DNA from: Chloroflexota bacterium | GTDB lineage: Bacteria > Chloroflexota > Dehalococcoidia > Lucifugimonadales > Lucifugimonadaceae | NCBI GenBank assembly: GCA_024275195.1 | Contig: JAJRZP010000035.1 | Coordinates: 1 to 38,777, forward strand | DNA: 38,777 nt | Reading direction: 5' to 3' | Shown here: one piece after another, positions 8,480 to 16,412 of the stretch | Position numbering within the stretch: the stretch's first letter is position 1 | Layout of the letters: every line of letters starts with the position of its first letter | Translations under genes and position numbers: made by a program | Notes under the pieces: model-generated | Databases searched by the model: none | Told to the model about the DNA's origin: nothing | What the model saw: the letters and a program-made list of their open reading frames with translations, nothing else

Positions 8480-9487
8480 ATGACCACTTCCACCCCAGGC
8501 GATTTTGAAATTGGCCGCTCGGTTCTAACCGGGTATACAGCCGACAACGAACTACACAGGGCGTTGACCATTCTTCGAAACGAAGGAATCAACCCCGAAG
8601 TTGTGGTTGAGTTCACCGCGGAGCGCGACGGGGTCTTCTGCGGAATAACAGAGGTAAAGACACTTCTCAGCCGTGTACTGCCGGAGACTGGTCGTGAGGT
8701 GTGGGCGCTCGACGAAGGTGTTTCCGTTGCAGCCGGTGAAGTCGCGCTGCGCATACGGGCCCCTTACGCTTCGTTCGGGTTGTTTGAGACCGCGATATTG
8801 GGCACGCTGGCATCCTGCACGGGCTGGGCTACTGCGGCTGCCGAATGTGTGGATGCGGGCGACGGGATACCCATCATCGCCTATGGTGCCCGACATGTGC
8901 ACCCCGAGGTGGTCGGCGTGATGGACTATTCGGCGGTTGTCGGGAAGTGTGCATCCAGTTCATCAGTGGTTGGTCAACAACTGCACGGGCTGACCCCGTC
9001 GGGAACAATGCCCCACTCGCTGGTGTTGTTGATGGGCGACACCGTACGCTCGATCATGGCATTCGACAAGCACATGCCTCCTGAAGTTCCAAGAGTCGCA
9101 CTCGTTGACACGTTCAAGGATGAAGCAGAGGAGGCTCTTGACGTTGCAAAGGCACTCAGAGAGCGGTTGCGGGGTATCAGGCTCGACACGCCGAAAGAGC
9201 GTGGCGGAGTGACCCCCGACCTTGTTCACGAAATACGAGCGCGTCTCGATCAAGGTGGGTACACCCACGTCGATATTTTCGTGAGCGGTGGAATTACACC
9301 GGAGCGCATTCGGGGGTTCGTAGAGGCGTCGGCACCTGTGAGCGTGTTTGCCGTGGGGTACTACATAGCGGCTGCCAGTCCGATCTCGTTCACTGCCGAC
9401 ATCAAGGAGATAGAGAACCGCGCGGTTGCGAAGCGTGGTCGAATTCCAGGGCTTGCTGTTAACCCTCGGCTGTCTCAGGTCCTGTAG
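8480..9487 (+). CDS. Nicotinate phosphoribosyltransferase-type enzyme
   Basis: The 335-residue protein belongs to the nicotinate/quinolinate phosphoribosyltransferase fold. Indicators are LTGYTADNELHRAL near the start, GARHVHPEV in the middle, LTPSGTMPHSLVL, VDTFKDE, and the phosphate-binding FVSGGITPERI followed by VFAVGYYI. Such enzymes salvage nicotinate with PRPP to nicotinate mononucleotide. It is shorter than enterobacterial PncB (about 400 residues) and more like the compact archaeal/thermophile form. With nadE at 16413-18206 it would complete salvage apart from the adenylyltransferase. A quinolinate-specific enzyme is less likely. The stop is 5 bp from the convergent tilS stop. Confidence 0.85.
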   Translation: MTTSTPGDFEIGRSVLTGYTADNELHRALTILRNEGINPEVVVEFTAERDGVFCGITEVKTLLSRVLPETGREVWALDEGVSVAAGEVALRIRAPYASFGLFETAILGTLASCTGWATAAAECVDAGDGIPIIAYGARHVHPEVVGVMDYSAVVGKCASSSSVVGQQLHGLTPSGTMPHSLVLLMGDTVRSIMAFDKHMPPEVPRVALVDTFKDEAEEALDVAKALRERLRGIRLDTPKERGGVTPDLVHEIRARLDQGGYTHVDIFVSGGITPERIRGFVEASAPVSVFAVGYYIAAASPISFTADIKEIENRAVAKRGRIPGLAVNPRLSQVL

Positions 9488-9492
9488 ATCGC

Positions 9493-10929
9493 CTAAGCCC
9501 CAGTTCGGGGCCCTGCCCCGGCGAGTTCTAGCCTGGTGACCTGATCATGCTCAGGCCTGACCTTCGCCCATTCCGCCAATCGATACCCGGCGACCCAGAT
9601 AATTCCGTTTTCAGACTCGACGATTGGCACGCGGTTTCGCCAACGCTCAGGTACTCCTGCACCGACGAAGAAATCTTGAAGTTTCACCTGTGGTCGCATA
9701 CCAAGGGGCTGGAAGCGGTCTCCATTCACGCGGCTACGTAGTCTCAGCGATTGCGTCAACAGCGCGGGCGTGGCGAACGTGATGTGCGAGTCGTCAGCGT
9801 TGAGATTCTCGGGTCGATCAATAATTCGTGCATTGATAGTTACGCCATCACCAACTTCGGTAATACCCGGCAGCTCCAGATCCACTGTCTTCAGCGATAC
9901 CGGATAGGGACAGTCATCGTCACCATTCGATCTGAAGCCGAAGGATTCCTTGTCGACGTAAAACTCAACTCCATTCGGGAGCTCGGTTGATGTTCCGCTC
10001 CGTCCCGAGAGTTGCCGCACCATTCCTGATATATGCGTTCGCTCAAGATTGTGTGAATGCCCGACATGTGATTCGTAACCCTTCATGAGCATTCTCGCGA
10101 CGAGGCCATCAGGGAGATGTTCTGCTGTGAATCGAGCGTACACGCCCGATCCGTGCGATGCGGCGATCAGATACTTATCAACCACCCAGTTGATGATATC
10201 GAGATCGCTGGACGAGTTTTTCGCCAACCTCGCCAGCGCCCGAGATGCCTCCGGGATGGCCTCGTTCAGGAGCGGCAGAATATCCAGTCTGAGCCGATTT
10301 CGTGTGTATGCACGGCTGGTGTTCGAATCATCGGTCACCGGTTTGATGCCGACCTTCTTGCAATATTCGATGCACTCGGCTCTAGGCGTATCCAACATTG
10401 GTCGGAAGAGTTTCAGTTCGATGTCGTTGTCGGGGATTCGGAGCGTGGAGTTGAAGCTCATCCCGGCGATGCCTTTCAGGCCCGAGCCACGGGATGCGTG
10501 GAGTAGTACGGTTTCTGCCTGGTCGTCCCGAGTGTGTCCTGTCACGACTCCGACTGCTTCATAACGTGTGACCGCCTGTGCCAGCACCTCGTATCGAGCG
10601 GTCCGAGCGGCCGTTTCGATCGATATTCTGCTGGCCGCTGCGAGAGCCGGTACGTCGACAGTAGGGGCTTCGAAATCGATCCCGAGCGATTCGGAAATAC
10701 GCGACGCTGAATCTTGGTATCTGCGCGAAGCATCTGGGCGAATCTGATGGTTCACATGGGAAGCGAAGAGAGTAAAATTCCGCTCCCTTCGCAGCTCGGC
10801 AAGCCCGGCGAGAAGTGCGGAGGAATCGGGGCCACCCGAGAATGCAACGATCAGCTTTGCGCCCGCTGGAACCGCCGCTGCATCTAGTCCGGCGCTGAGA
10901 TATCCGAGGAACTTTGAATCAGCAAACAT
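9493..10929 (-). CDS. tilS: tRNA(Ile)-lysidine synthetase
   Basis: TilS converts C34 of the CAU-anticodon tRNA-Ile to lysidine so that it reads AUA. The 478-residue protein carries the PP-loop SGGPDS at residues 31-36, then ASHVNHQIRPDAS, GHTRDDQAETVLLHASRGSGLKGIAGM, RPMLDTPRAECIEYC and DDSNTSRAYTRNRLR, which are family hallmarks. The C-terminal part (PLGMRPQVKLQDFFVGAGVPERWRNRVPIV) is the TilS C domain. It starts 10 bp after the stop of the upstream CBS protein gene, so the two are probably co-transcribed. It converges with the nicotinate phosphoribosyltransferase gene. Confidence 0.95.
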   Translation of the reverse strand: MFADSKFLGYLSAGLDAAAVPAGAKLIVAFSGGPDSSALLAGLAELRRERNFTLFASHVNHQIRPDASRRYQDSASRISESLGIDFEAPTVDVPALAAASRISIETAARTARYEVLAQAVTRYEAVGVVTGHTRDDQAETVLLHASRGSGLKGIAGMSFNSTLRIPDNDIELKLFRPMLDTPRAECIEYCKKVGIKPVTDDSNTSRAYTRNRLRLDILPLLNEAIPEASRALARLAKNSSSDLDIINWVVDKYLIAASHGSGVYARFTAEHLPDGLVARMLMKGYESHVGHSHNLERTHISGMVRQLSGRSGTSTELPNGVEFYVDKESFGFRSNGDDDCPYPVSLKTVDLELPGITEVGDGVTINARIIDRPENLNADDSHITFATPALLTQSLRLRSRVNGDRFQPLGMRPQVKLQDFFVGAGVPERWRNRVPIVESENGIIWVAGYRLAEWAKVRPEHDQVTRLELAGAGPRTGA

Positions 10930-10939
10930 CGTATTTCGC

Positions 10940-12223
10940 CTATTGACTGACCTCGGCGACCTCGGTCACGCGTCGTACTCGAATGCTGACTATCTTAGAG
11001 CCGGACATCTCTCCGACCTGCATTCGTAATGTTCCGAACCGCACACGAGTGCCGGGAGTCGGGAGTTGCTGGGCCTGCTCAAGAAAGAATCCAGCAATCG
11101 TCTCGTAGTCACCTTCTGGAATATCTAAACCAAGCTCGTCGTTTGCCTCGCCTATTTCGAGGCCGCCATCCAACACAAAGGTGTTTTCATTCACCGTGAC
11201 AAACCGGCGGTCAGGCTTGTTGCCCTCCTCGCCGGTTCGGCCGACGATCTGCTCGACCAGGCGGGACAGTGTGATGAGACCGGCAATACCGCCGAACTCA
11301 TCGACAACAAGCGATATTTTATGTCCAGATTCCTGCATCTCTTCAAACAGATCATCGAGTCGCTTTGTTTCAGGGACAAAGTTGGCCTGTCGCAGCAGGT
11401 TGATGACAGCGAGGTCTGAATCGGGCTTGCCTTCTGAGAGCGATGCCAGAATATCTTTGACCGAAAATATTCCGACGACATCGTCATGGTCAGTGTCGTA
11501 TACCGGGAATCTCGTGTGCGGGGAATTCTGGTACATCCGCATGAAATCTCCGTAGGTGGCATCTGCACGAATCCAGACGATCTCTGTCCGCGGCGTCATC
11601 ACGTCGCGGACCTCCATCTCTCCAAACCGGAAGATATTCTCAAGCATCTCACCGGTGTTTTCTTCAACCGTTCCCTCAGCTTCGCCCAGATCGATTAGTG
11701 TCCGCAGTTCACCCGGTGTAACGATAGGACTCGTTAGTGACTCTTTGCCACCAAGCAGTCGCATGACTCCGCGCGGAACCAGAGTGAAGAGGAATACAAG
11801 CGGCCAGGTAAGCGTCATCAATGTCAGAACGGGCCGCGCCGTGATAAGCGCCCAGCGTTCTGCTACTACAACGGCGAGAGTTTTTGGTGTTAGTTCACCG
11901 ATAATCACGACAACGATAGTTGCGAGGGCCGTAGCAGTGACGGTTGAGAGCAGGGTCGGCTCTCCGCCGCCGATCGTTGAGATAGCTAGAGTTGTACCGA
12001 CCGTGGCGACCGTGATGTTGAAGAGGTTGCCGACAAGAAGAATTGCGCCGAAAAACCTTTCGTACTGGTCGAAAATTTTTACGACGAGCTGTGCCCGTTT
12101 ATCACCCTCTTCACCGCGATGTTCGATTCTGTATCGACTCGCGCCCAGTACTGCCGCCTCGGTGGCACTGATGAAAGCGCTACCAAGCAGCCCGAACACG
12201 ATTATTAGAATTGATATCGTCAC
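10940..12223 (-). CDS. DUF21/CNNM membrane protein with CBS pair and CorC/HlyC domain
   Basis: The 427-residue protein has an N-terminal DUF21/CNNM domain with hydrophobic helices (about 1-25, 58-82, 92-120, 128-150) and the GELTPKTLA motif at 109-117. Two CBS motifs follow (from VRDVMTPRTEIVWI near 206 to about 330), then a C-terminal CorC_HlyC domain with DGGLEIGEANDELGLDIPEGDYETIAGF. Family members are linked to Mg2+/Co2+ efflux or Mg2+ homeostasis, with the CBS pair sensing adenine nucleotides. Older names are hemolysin C or CorB/YfjD-like. The start is GTG. Its exact substrate here is not determinable. Confidence 0.9.
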   Translation of the reverse strand: MTISILIIVFGLLGSAFISATEAAVLGASRYRIEHRGEEGDKRAQLVVKIFDQYERFFGAILLVGNLFNITVATVGTTLAISTIGGGEPTLLSTVTATALATIVVVIIGELTPKTLAVVVAERWALITARPVLTLMTLTWPLVFLFTLVPRGVMRLLGGKESLTSPIVTPGELRTLIDLGEAEGTVEENTGEMLENIFRFGEMEVRDVMTPRTEIVWIRADATYGDFMRMYQNSPHTRFPVYDTDHDDVVGIFSVKDILASLSEGKPDSDLAVINLLRQANFVPETKRLDDLFEEMQESGHKISLVVDEFGGIAGLITLSRLVEQIVGRTGEEGNKPDRRFVTVNENTFVLDGGLEIGEANDELGLDIPEGDYETIAGFFLEQAQQLPTPGTRVRFGTLRMQVGEMSGSKIVSIRVRRVTEVAEVSQ

Positions 12224-12302
12224 TTGTTTGCAGGGGTGGCGCAGATAACAGATCTGTAAGCCACTCTTGTAACAAGTTTATCGGGCAATGACCCCAAGAA
12301 CG

Positions 12303-12345
12303 CAACTGACCGTAAATATCTGGTCGTGCCTGTGACGATCAGTTG
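12303..12345. repeat. Inverted repeat between recA and the CBS protein gene
   Basis: CAACTGA (12303-12309) and TCAGTTG (12339-12345) are perfect arms, extended inward by CGT/ACG after one mismatch. It could fold at the 3' end of the recA transcript, but no T-run follows on the minus strand, so it is not a classical terminator. Confidence 0.3.
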
Positions 12346-12371
12346 ACTCTGAACCGACCGGCAGAACGTCC

Positions 12372-13448
12372 TCAGTTCGATTCTGACGCGCTGACTGTTT
12401 CACCTTCCGGTGGCATCGTGCCATCCTCACCGCGGCGAATGGCTGCTTCGATTTCATCTCGGATATCGGTGTTTACCTTGAGGAATTTGCGAGAAGCTTC
12501 ACGCCCCTGGCCAAGTCGGGTCTCACCGTATGAGTAGAACGAACCACTCTTTTTGACAATGCTCATCTCAACACCAAGATCGAGCAGGCTGCCTTCTTTG
12601 CTGATACCGGAATCGAAAAGTATTTCTATTTCAGCCTTACGGAACGGAGGTGCAACCTTATTCTTGACCACACGCGCCCGAACCCGGTTGCCGATTATGT
12701 CCTGCCCGACCTTGACTGCTTCGATCCTGCGAAGGTCGATACGTACCGAACTGTAGAACTTCAGAGCCCGCCCGCCAGGAGTGACCTCAGGGCTACCGAA
12801 CACCACACCAACTTTTTCACGAAGTTGGTTGATGAAAATACAAACGGTGTCGGTCTTGTGGATGATTCCGGTGAGCTTGCGGAGAGCCTGCGACATAATC
12901 CGGGCTTGAAGGCCGATTTGCATGTCGCCCATGTCACCTTCGAGTTCTGCTGAAGGAACCAGTGCGGCAACGCTGTCTAGAACGATGATATCGAGCGCAC
13001 CGCTGCGAATCAGGTACTCGGTAATTTCTAGAGCCTGCTCCGCAGAATCAGGTTGTGAGATGAGGAGCTTATCGACATCGACGCCGATCAGGCGTGCATA
13101 CGACGGATCCATGGCATGTTCAACATCAATGAAGGCTGCCTGCCCTCCAGCCGCCTGTGCTTCCGCAACGGCCGCCATAGCAAGTGTTGATTTACCGGCT
13201 GACTCGGCACCGAAAATTTCGATGATTCGACCGCGTGGCAATCCACCTACGCCGAGTGCAAGATCAAGAGCGATCGACCCCGTTGATATCGACCTGATCT
13301 GAGTGTTAACTGACGATTCGCCCATGCGCATGACCGCACCACGACCGAACGCTTTTTCGATCTGTGCAAGGGCTAACTCGAGAGTCTTGTCTCGATCGTT
13401 GCTCACCCCGTTGACTGAGATCTTTGCCGATGCTTTCTTGACAGCCAA
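12372..13448 (-). CDS. recA: Recombinase A
   Basis: RecA forms filaments on single-stranded DNA, drives homologous recombination and triggers LexA self-cleavage. The 358-residue protein has an N-terminal helix ([21 protein letters not shown]), Walker A GAESAGKS at 80-87, Walker [11 protein letters not shown], loop L1 [25 protein letters not shown] and loop L2 [26 protein letters not shown]. The common Walker A form GPESSGKT is changed at three positions but keeps GxxxxGK[ST]. L2 has FGSPEV where FGNPET is usual. The start is TTG, after a purine-rich AGAAAGAAGAG. A likely LexA operator is upstream. Confidence 0.96.
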   Translation of the reverse strand: MAVKKASAKISVNGVSNDRDKTLELALAQIEKAFGRGAVMRMGESSVNTQIRSISTGSIALDLALGVGGLPRGRIIEIFGAESAGKSTLAMAAVAEAQAAGGQAAFIDVEHAMDPSYARLIGVDVDKLLISQPDSAEQALEITEYLIRSGALDIIVLDSVAALVPSAELEGDMGDMQIGLQARIMSQALRKLTGIIHKTDTVCIFINQLREKVGVVFGSPEVTPGGRALKFYSSVRIDLRRIEAVKVGQDIIGNRVRARVVKNKVAPPFRKAEIEILFDSGISKEGSLLDLGVEMSIVKKSGSFYSYGETRLGQGREASRKFLKVNTDIRDEIEAAIRRGEDGTMPPEGETVSASESN

Positions 13449-13514
13449 TGTCGCTCTTCTTTCTGCGCTACAAAATGGCCAAACGTGCGGCTCAAACTGT
13501 CCGCAGTGAAAGGC

Positions 13515-13543
13515 AGATTAGCACAAGTGTTCTAATGCCGCAA
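13515..13543 (-). promoter_or_regulatory. Candidate recA promoter
   Basis: On the minus strand TTGCGG (13538-13543) and TAATCT (13515-13520) have a 17-bp spacer. The hexamers are weak matches, but the spacing is ideal and the palindromic SOS-type box fills the spacer and overlaps the -10. Initiation would leave a leader of about 60 nt before the TTG start. Confidence 0.45.
13517..13536. promoter_or_regulatory. Candidate LexA (SOS) operator of recA
   Basis: The 20-bp site ATTAGCACAAGTGTTCTAAT is a palindrome with one mismatched pair (ATTAGmACA-AG-TGTTCTAAT). Its core GCAC-N4-GTTC differs by one base from the GAAC-N4-GTTC operator of Gram-positive LexA (DinR) proteins. It lies about 70 bp upstream of the recA start, over the predicted promoter, where LexA would repress. 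Confidence 0.6.
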
Positions 13544-13546
13544 CTG

Positions 13547-13580
13547 ACTTATGGCACAACGATATCGTTCTCCCATAAGT
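13547..13580. repeat. Nested 34-bp palindrome between lysR-type gene and recA
   Basis: Outer arms ACTTATGG (13547-13554) and CCATAAGT (13573-13580) are perfect and enclose a perfect inner palindrome AACGATATCGTT (13558-13569), separated on each side by 3 bases. It follows the stop of the LysR gene and sits just upstream of the recA -35. It may be a hairpin at the end of the LysR transcript or a second operator for recA. There is no T-run on the minus strand. Confidence 0.5.
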
Positions 13581-13601
13581 TCGAGGTGGGTGGTAGAAGA
13601 A

Positions 13602-14492
13602 CTATTTTGAAGAACTGGTGCTTGCGAAATCGATGAACGCCTGCGTGTGTCGGCCGCGCACTCGACCAGTTTCATAGACCAGGTTGAGATCTCGCTCCAT
13701 CGACAAGCCGTCGATTCGAATCGCAACGACTTTGTCGGCGTGGTGTTTGACGGCGTGGTTGGTGACAAAGCCCACTCCGAGGTTCTGTTCGACAGCGGCG
13801 ATGACTGCCTGAGTGCTGCCCAGCGTCATTGAAACCTTGTGTTCAGGAAGTTCTATGCCAGCAGATGAGAGTGCGTGAACGACTGTTTGCCACGTGCCTG
13901 AACCACCTTCTCTCTCGATGATGTTCTCATCGCGGAGTTGGTCGATGGTGATTGATCGTTGATCTGCGAACCGGTGTTTGGATGAAACTGCGAGTACGAC
14001 TTCGTCTTTGGACATCGAGACTGCTGTGTACCCCACAGAGAATGACGGCATCCCAGAGAGACCGAGGTCAGCCTGGCGGTCGCCGAGTGTGCGTGCGACC
14101 TGTGCTGAATCGGCAACCAGAACCTCCACGGAAATCCCCGTGTGTTCGGTGGTAAATTCTGCGACCAGTGCTGGAACCAGAAACTCTGCTGGAGTCGAGC
14201 TTGCAGCAATTCGAATCACTCCGGTGAGGGCCGAAGGGTCGGGTCCAAATCTCGAGACGAGGGCATCGAAGTCAGAGATGGTACGAATTGCAAACTGCAT
14301 CGATTCTCGGCCGGTATCTGTCAGCACCGCTCCGCTTCCACGCCGTTCAAGCAGGCGGGTACCCAGTTCTCGTTCAAGTCGCTGGATCTGGCGACTCAAG
14401 CCGGGCTGACTCATCCCGAGTCGATCAGCCGCACGCGTGAAACTTCCGGTTTCTGCAACTGCTTTAAGAGCTTCTAGTTCAGCGATATTCAT
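13602..14492 (-). CDS. LysR-family transcriptional regulator
   Basis: The 296-residue protein has the LysR winged helix-turn-helix at residues 1-60 (LEALKAVAETGSFTRAADRLGMSQPGLSRQIQRLE in the usual place) and a LysR-substrate effector domain from about 90 to the end (GVIRIAASSTPAEFLVPALVAEF, LGVGFVTNHAVKHH). The effector domain most resembles the CysL/CbbR-type group, but the effector cannot be deduced. No gene is transcribed divergently from it; the next 355 bp are non-coding, and a 25-bp palindrome lies 48 bp upstream of the ATG. It may control itself or a distant target. Confidence 0.9.
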   Translation of the reverse strand: MNIAELEALKAVAETGSFTRAADRLGMSQPGLSRQIQRLERELGTRLLERRGSGAVLTDTGRESMQFAIRTISDFDALVSRFGPDPSALTGVIRIAASSTPAEFLVPALVAEFTTEHTGISVEVLVADSAQVARTLGDRQADLGLSGMPSFSVGYTAVSMSKDEVVLAVSSKHRFADQRSITIDQLRDENIIEREGGSGTWQTVVHALSSAGIELPEHKVSMTLGSTQAVIAAVEQNLGVGFVTNHAVKHHADKVVAIRIDGLSMERDLNLVYETGRVRGRHTQAFIDFASTSSSK

Positions 14493-14847
14493 AATGGATG
14501 CACCCTCGACATTTCACAAGCAGCAGCGGGGCCTGCCTCGATGACATGCCTCAAGCATGTTATCGCACAAACGATATTCAACTTGTTTATGCCTAACTGG
14601 TCAGGTAGCCGTTTGGTGAAAAAACAGTGAAGGAAAACGAACGATAACTAACTGTTATTCTTCCGGATAAAAACTATCTTGTTATTGAGTCGTCGTGGTC
14701 TGGCAGCAATTCAGTGCCCAAACCGGGGACAAGAACAAGCTAATCGTATCTATTCCGACCAGTCTGTGATTTTGACGAGACAAGTTTATTCCAACTCTGG
14801 TTAAATTCCAGCGCTGCAAACTAAATGACTGTTTTATTCGCAAGGGC
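14493..14847. other. AT-rich non-coding stretch upstream of the LysR gene
   Basis: These 355 bp hold no convincing gene on either strand. The longest ATG frame on the plus strand near 14589 is 13 codons and lacks a ribosome binding site. The stretch has the 25-bp palindrome at 14540-14564 and otherwise scattered short AT-rich repeats such as ATAAC/GTTAT. It is bounded on the right by the strong terminator at 14848-14881. The LysR promoter should be here but I cannot place clear hexamers. Confidence 0.6.
14540..14564. promoter_or_regulatory. 25-bp palindrome, candidate LysR-type operator
   Basis: The arms GATnACATGC and GCATGTnATC flank the 5-base centre CTCAA; nine of ten arm positions pair. 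Its position 48-72 bp upstream of the LysR ATG is where these regulators bind to autoregulate. The classical T-N11-A spacing is not exact. Confidence 0.5.
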
Positions 14848-14881
14848 AAAAGACCCTCGAAGTATTGATCGAGGGTCTTTT
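14848..14881. terminator. Strong bidirectional intrinsic terminator
   Basis: AAAAGACCCTCGA (14848-14860) and TCGAGGGTCTTTT (14869-14881) form a perfect 13-bp stem around an 8-base loop AGTATTGA. The stem ends in A/T runs on both sides, so it can terminate in either direction. On the minus strand it follows the htrA-type gene by about 27 bp. Confidence 0.88.
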
Positions 14882-14907
14882 GCTGCGTTTTTGTGTGGTC
14901 GTAATTT

Positions 14908-16233
14908 TTATGAAACCGATGGTCGAGCGCCGAGTGTCATAGTGATCGCAATCTCAACGCCATCTCGGAATATACCGACGACAATGTCTTCATCCGGCGC
15001 TGTGTTGAGTGCCAGATATCCGATGAGATCGTCCATTGATCGCATGCGAATAGAGTTGATCGAAACGATAACGTCTCCATCAAAATTAGGACCTGAGAAC
15101 TGCGTGCCGGTGTCTCCCCTGATACCCGCGGTGTCTGCGGGTCCATCTGGTGTCACGCTGCTGACATAGGCTCCTACAACGTCGCCGGGTAGCCCGATAC
15201 TCTCGCGGAGGGTCAGGTTGACTTCATTGCCACTGATACCCATCAGTGCGTAGGTGTGCACGCCAGACTCGATGAGCGAGGGAACGACGCGCTTGACGAG
15301 ATCGACCGGTACTGCGAACCCCACGCCGGAACTTTGCCGGGATTCACTTTTGATCTGTGTATTCACACCGATAACCGCGCCATTCATATCGAGAAGTGGT
15401 CCACCAGAGTTCCCCGGATTGATCGCAGCGTCCGTCTGGATAACCGATGGAATGCTGTAAGAAGAGAATCCACTGTTGAGAGTCCGAGATACGGCGCTTA
15501 CGATTCCGGTAGTCATCGTGAACTCTTCACCAAATGGATTGCCGAGCGCAATAGCCGTCTGCCCCGGACGAAGTTCGGAGGAATTTCCGATCTTTATCGG
15601 AACAAGCTCGTGCTCAACGTCCCTCAACTTGATTACTGCCAGATCGGCTGCGGGGTCGAATGCCACCAGATCGGCACGATACTCACGACCGTTGAAGAAC
15701 TTCACTGAAATCGAAGTCGCACCCTGAACGACGTGGTAATTCGTAACCACGTTGCCTTCTTCATCCCAGACGAAGCCTGAACCTGAACCAAGGCGCTGGC
15801 CTGCACCGGTAACGATAAACACGACCGATTGGACAGCCTGTTCATACAGATCGGCCAGGTGCTCTTCCTGTGCGGCGACTATCTCCGCCGGGGTGAGCGC
15901 TGACATTGCAGGAGCTTGAATGCTTACTTCTGGGACAACTACTGCATCACCGGCCGGGCTGTTATCGGCGTCTCCATCGAAACCCGCTGGAATCGATTCC
16001 GCTGAACCTTCGTTTGACTCCGTCGGAAAAATAGTCGGGCTCAGCGCCAAAGTAATTGCCGGAGTGACGGTGGCAGTGCCAGTTGCGACATTCGAAACTT
16101 GTTCTGAGTTCACTTCGGTCGTAACAGTTGTTTCAACCGGGGATGCACCGGGTGTGCATGCCACTGCGGCGAACAGTGTGAGAACTGAAATTCCGCCAAT
16201 GAAGATTCTTTTGAGTTTGTTCGACATTTTCAT
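14908..16233 (-). CDS. HtrA/DegP-type trypsin-like serine protease, lipoprotein, with PDZ domain
   Basis: From the ATG at 16233 (MKMSNKLKRIF) the protein has 441 residues; a TTG at 16260 would add nine residues that do not look like a signal peptide. A hydrophobic stretch ending LFAAVAC gives a lipobox with Cys26, so the mature protein should be anchored outside the membrane. A Thr/Val/Ser/Pro-rich linker of about 85 residues follows. The protease domain has His167 (NYHVV), Asp197 (PAADLAVI) and Ser276 (PGNSGGPLL), a complete triad. A C-terminal PDZ-like domain includes VSSVTPDGPADTAGIRG. Such proteases degrade or refold damaged envelope proteins. It is followed by a strong terminator, so transcription ends here. 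Confidence 0.92.
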   Translation of the reverse strand: MKMSNKLKRIFIGGISVLTLFAAVACTPGASPVETTVTTEVNSEQVSNVATGTATVTPAITLALSPTIFPTESNEGSAESIPAGFDGDADNSPAGDAVVVPEVSIQAPAMSALTPAEIVAAQEEHLADLYEQAVQSVVFIVTGAGQRLGSGSGFVWDEEGNVVTNYHVVQGATSISVKFFNGREYRADLVAFDPAADLAVIKLRDVEHELVPIKIGNSSELRPGQTAIALGNPFGEEFTMTTGIVSAVSRTLNSGFSSYSIPSVIQTDAAINPGNSGGPLLDMNGAVIGVNTQIKSESRQSSGVGFAVPVDLVKRVVPSLIESGVHTYALMGISGNEVNLTLRESIGLPGDVVGAYVSSVTPDGPADTAGIRGDTGTQFSGPNFDGDVIVSINSIRMRSMDDLIGYLALNTAPDEDIVVGIFRDGVEIAITMTLGARPSVS

Positions 16234-16412
16234 AGTAATTTTGATGCACCGCCGAGCCAAACGGTTGGCGATGAATCACCTCAGACAGAAGTGGAAAGAA
16301 TGTGAAGTTAAAGCTACGTGCTGAATGTGAAGCAATTTTGAGGGTCGAGGTGAATCCAAAGGTCACGTGTTTTAGAGGTTACGAAATCAATTGGTACTTG
16401 GAGTCAATTAAA

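Noticed and set aside
9485-9530. GC-rich inverted repeat at the tilS/nicotinate phosphoribosyltransferase junction as a shared terminator
   Set aside because: CCCC/GGGG runs can pair, but they lie in the tilS coding end and lack T-runs. The genes end only 5 bp apart.
10085-10564. 159-codon plus-strand frame opposite tilS
   Set aside because: It is antisense to the conserved PP-loop and following TilS motifs, with no family resemblance.
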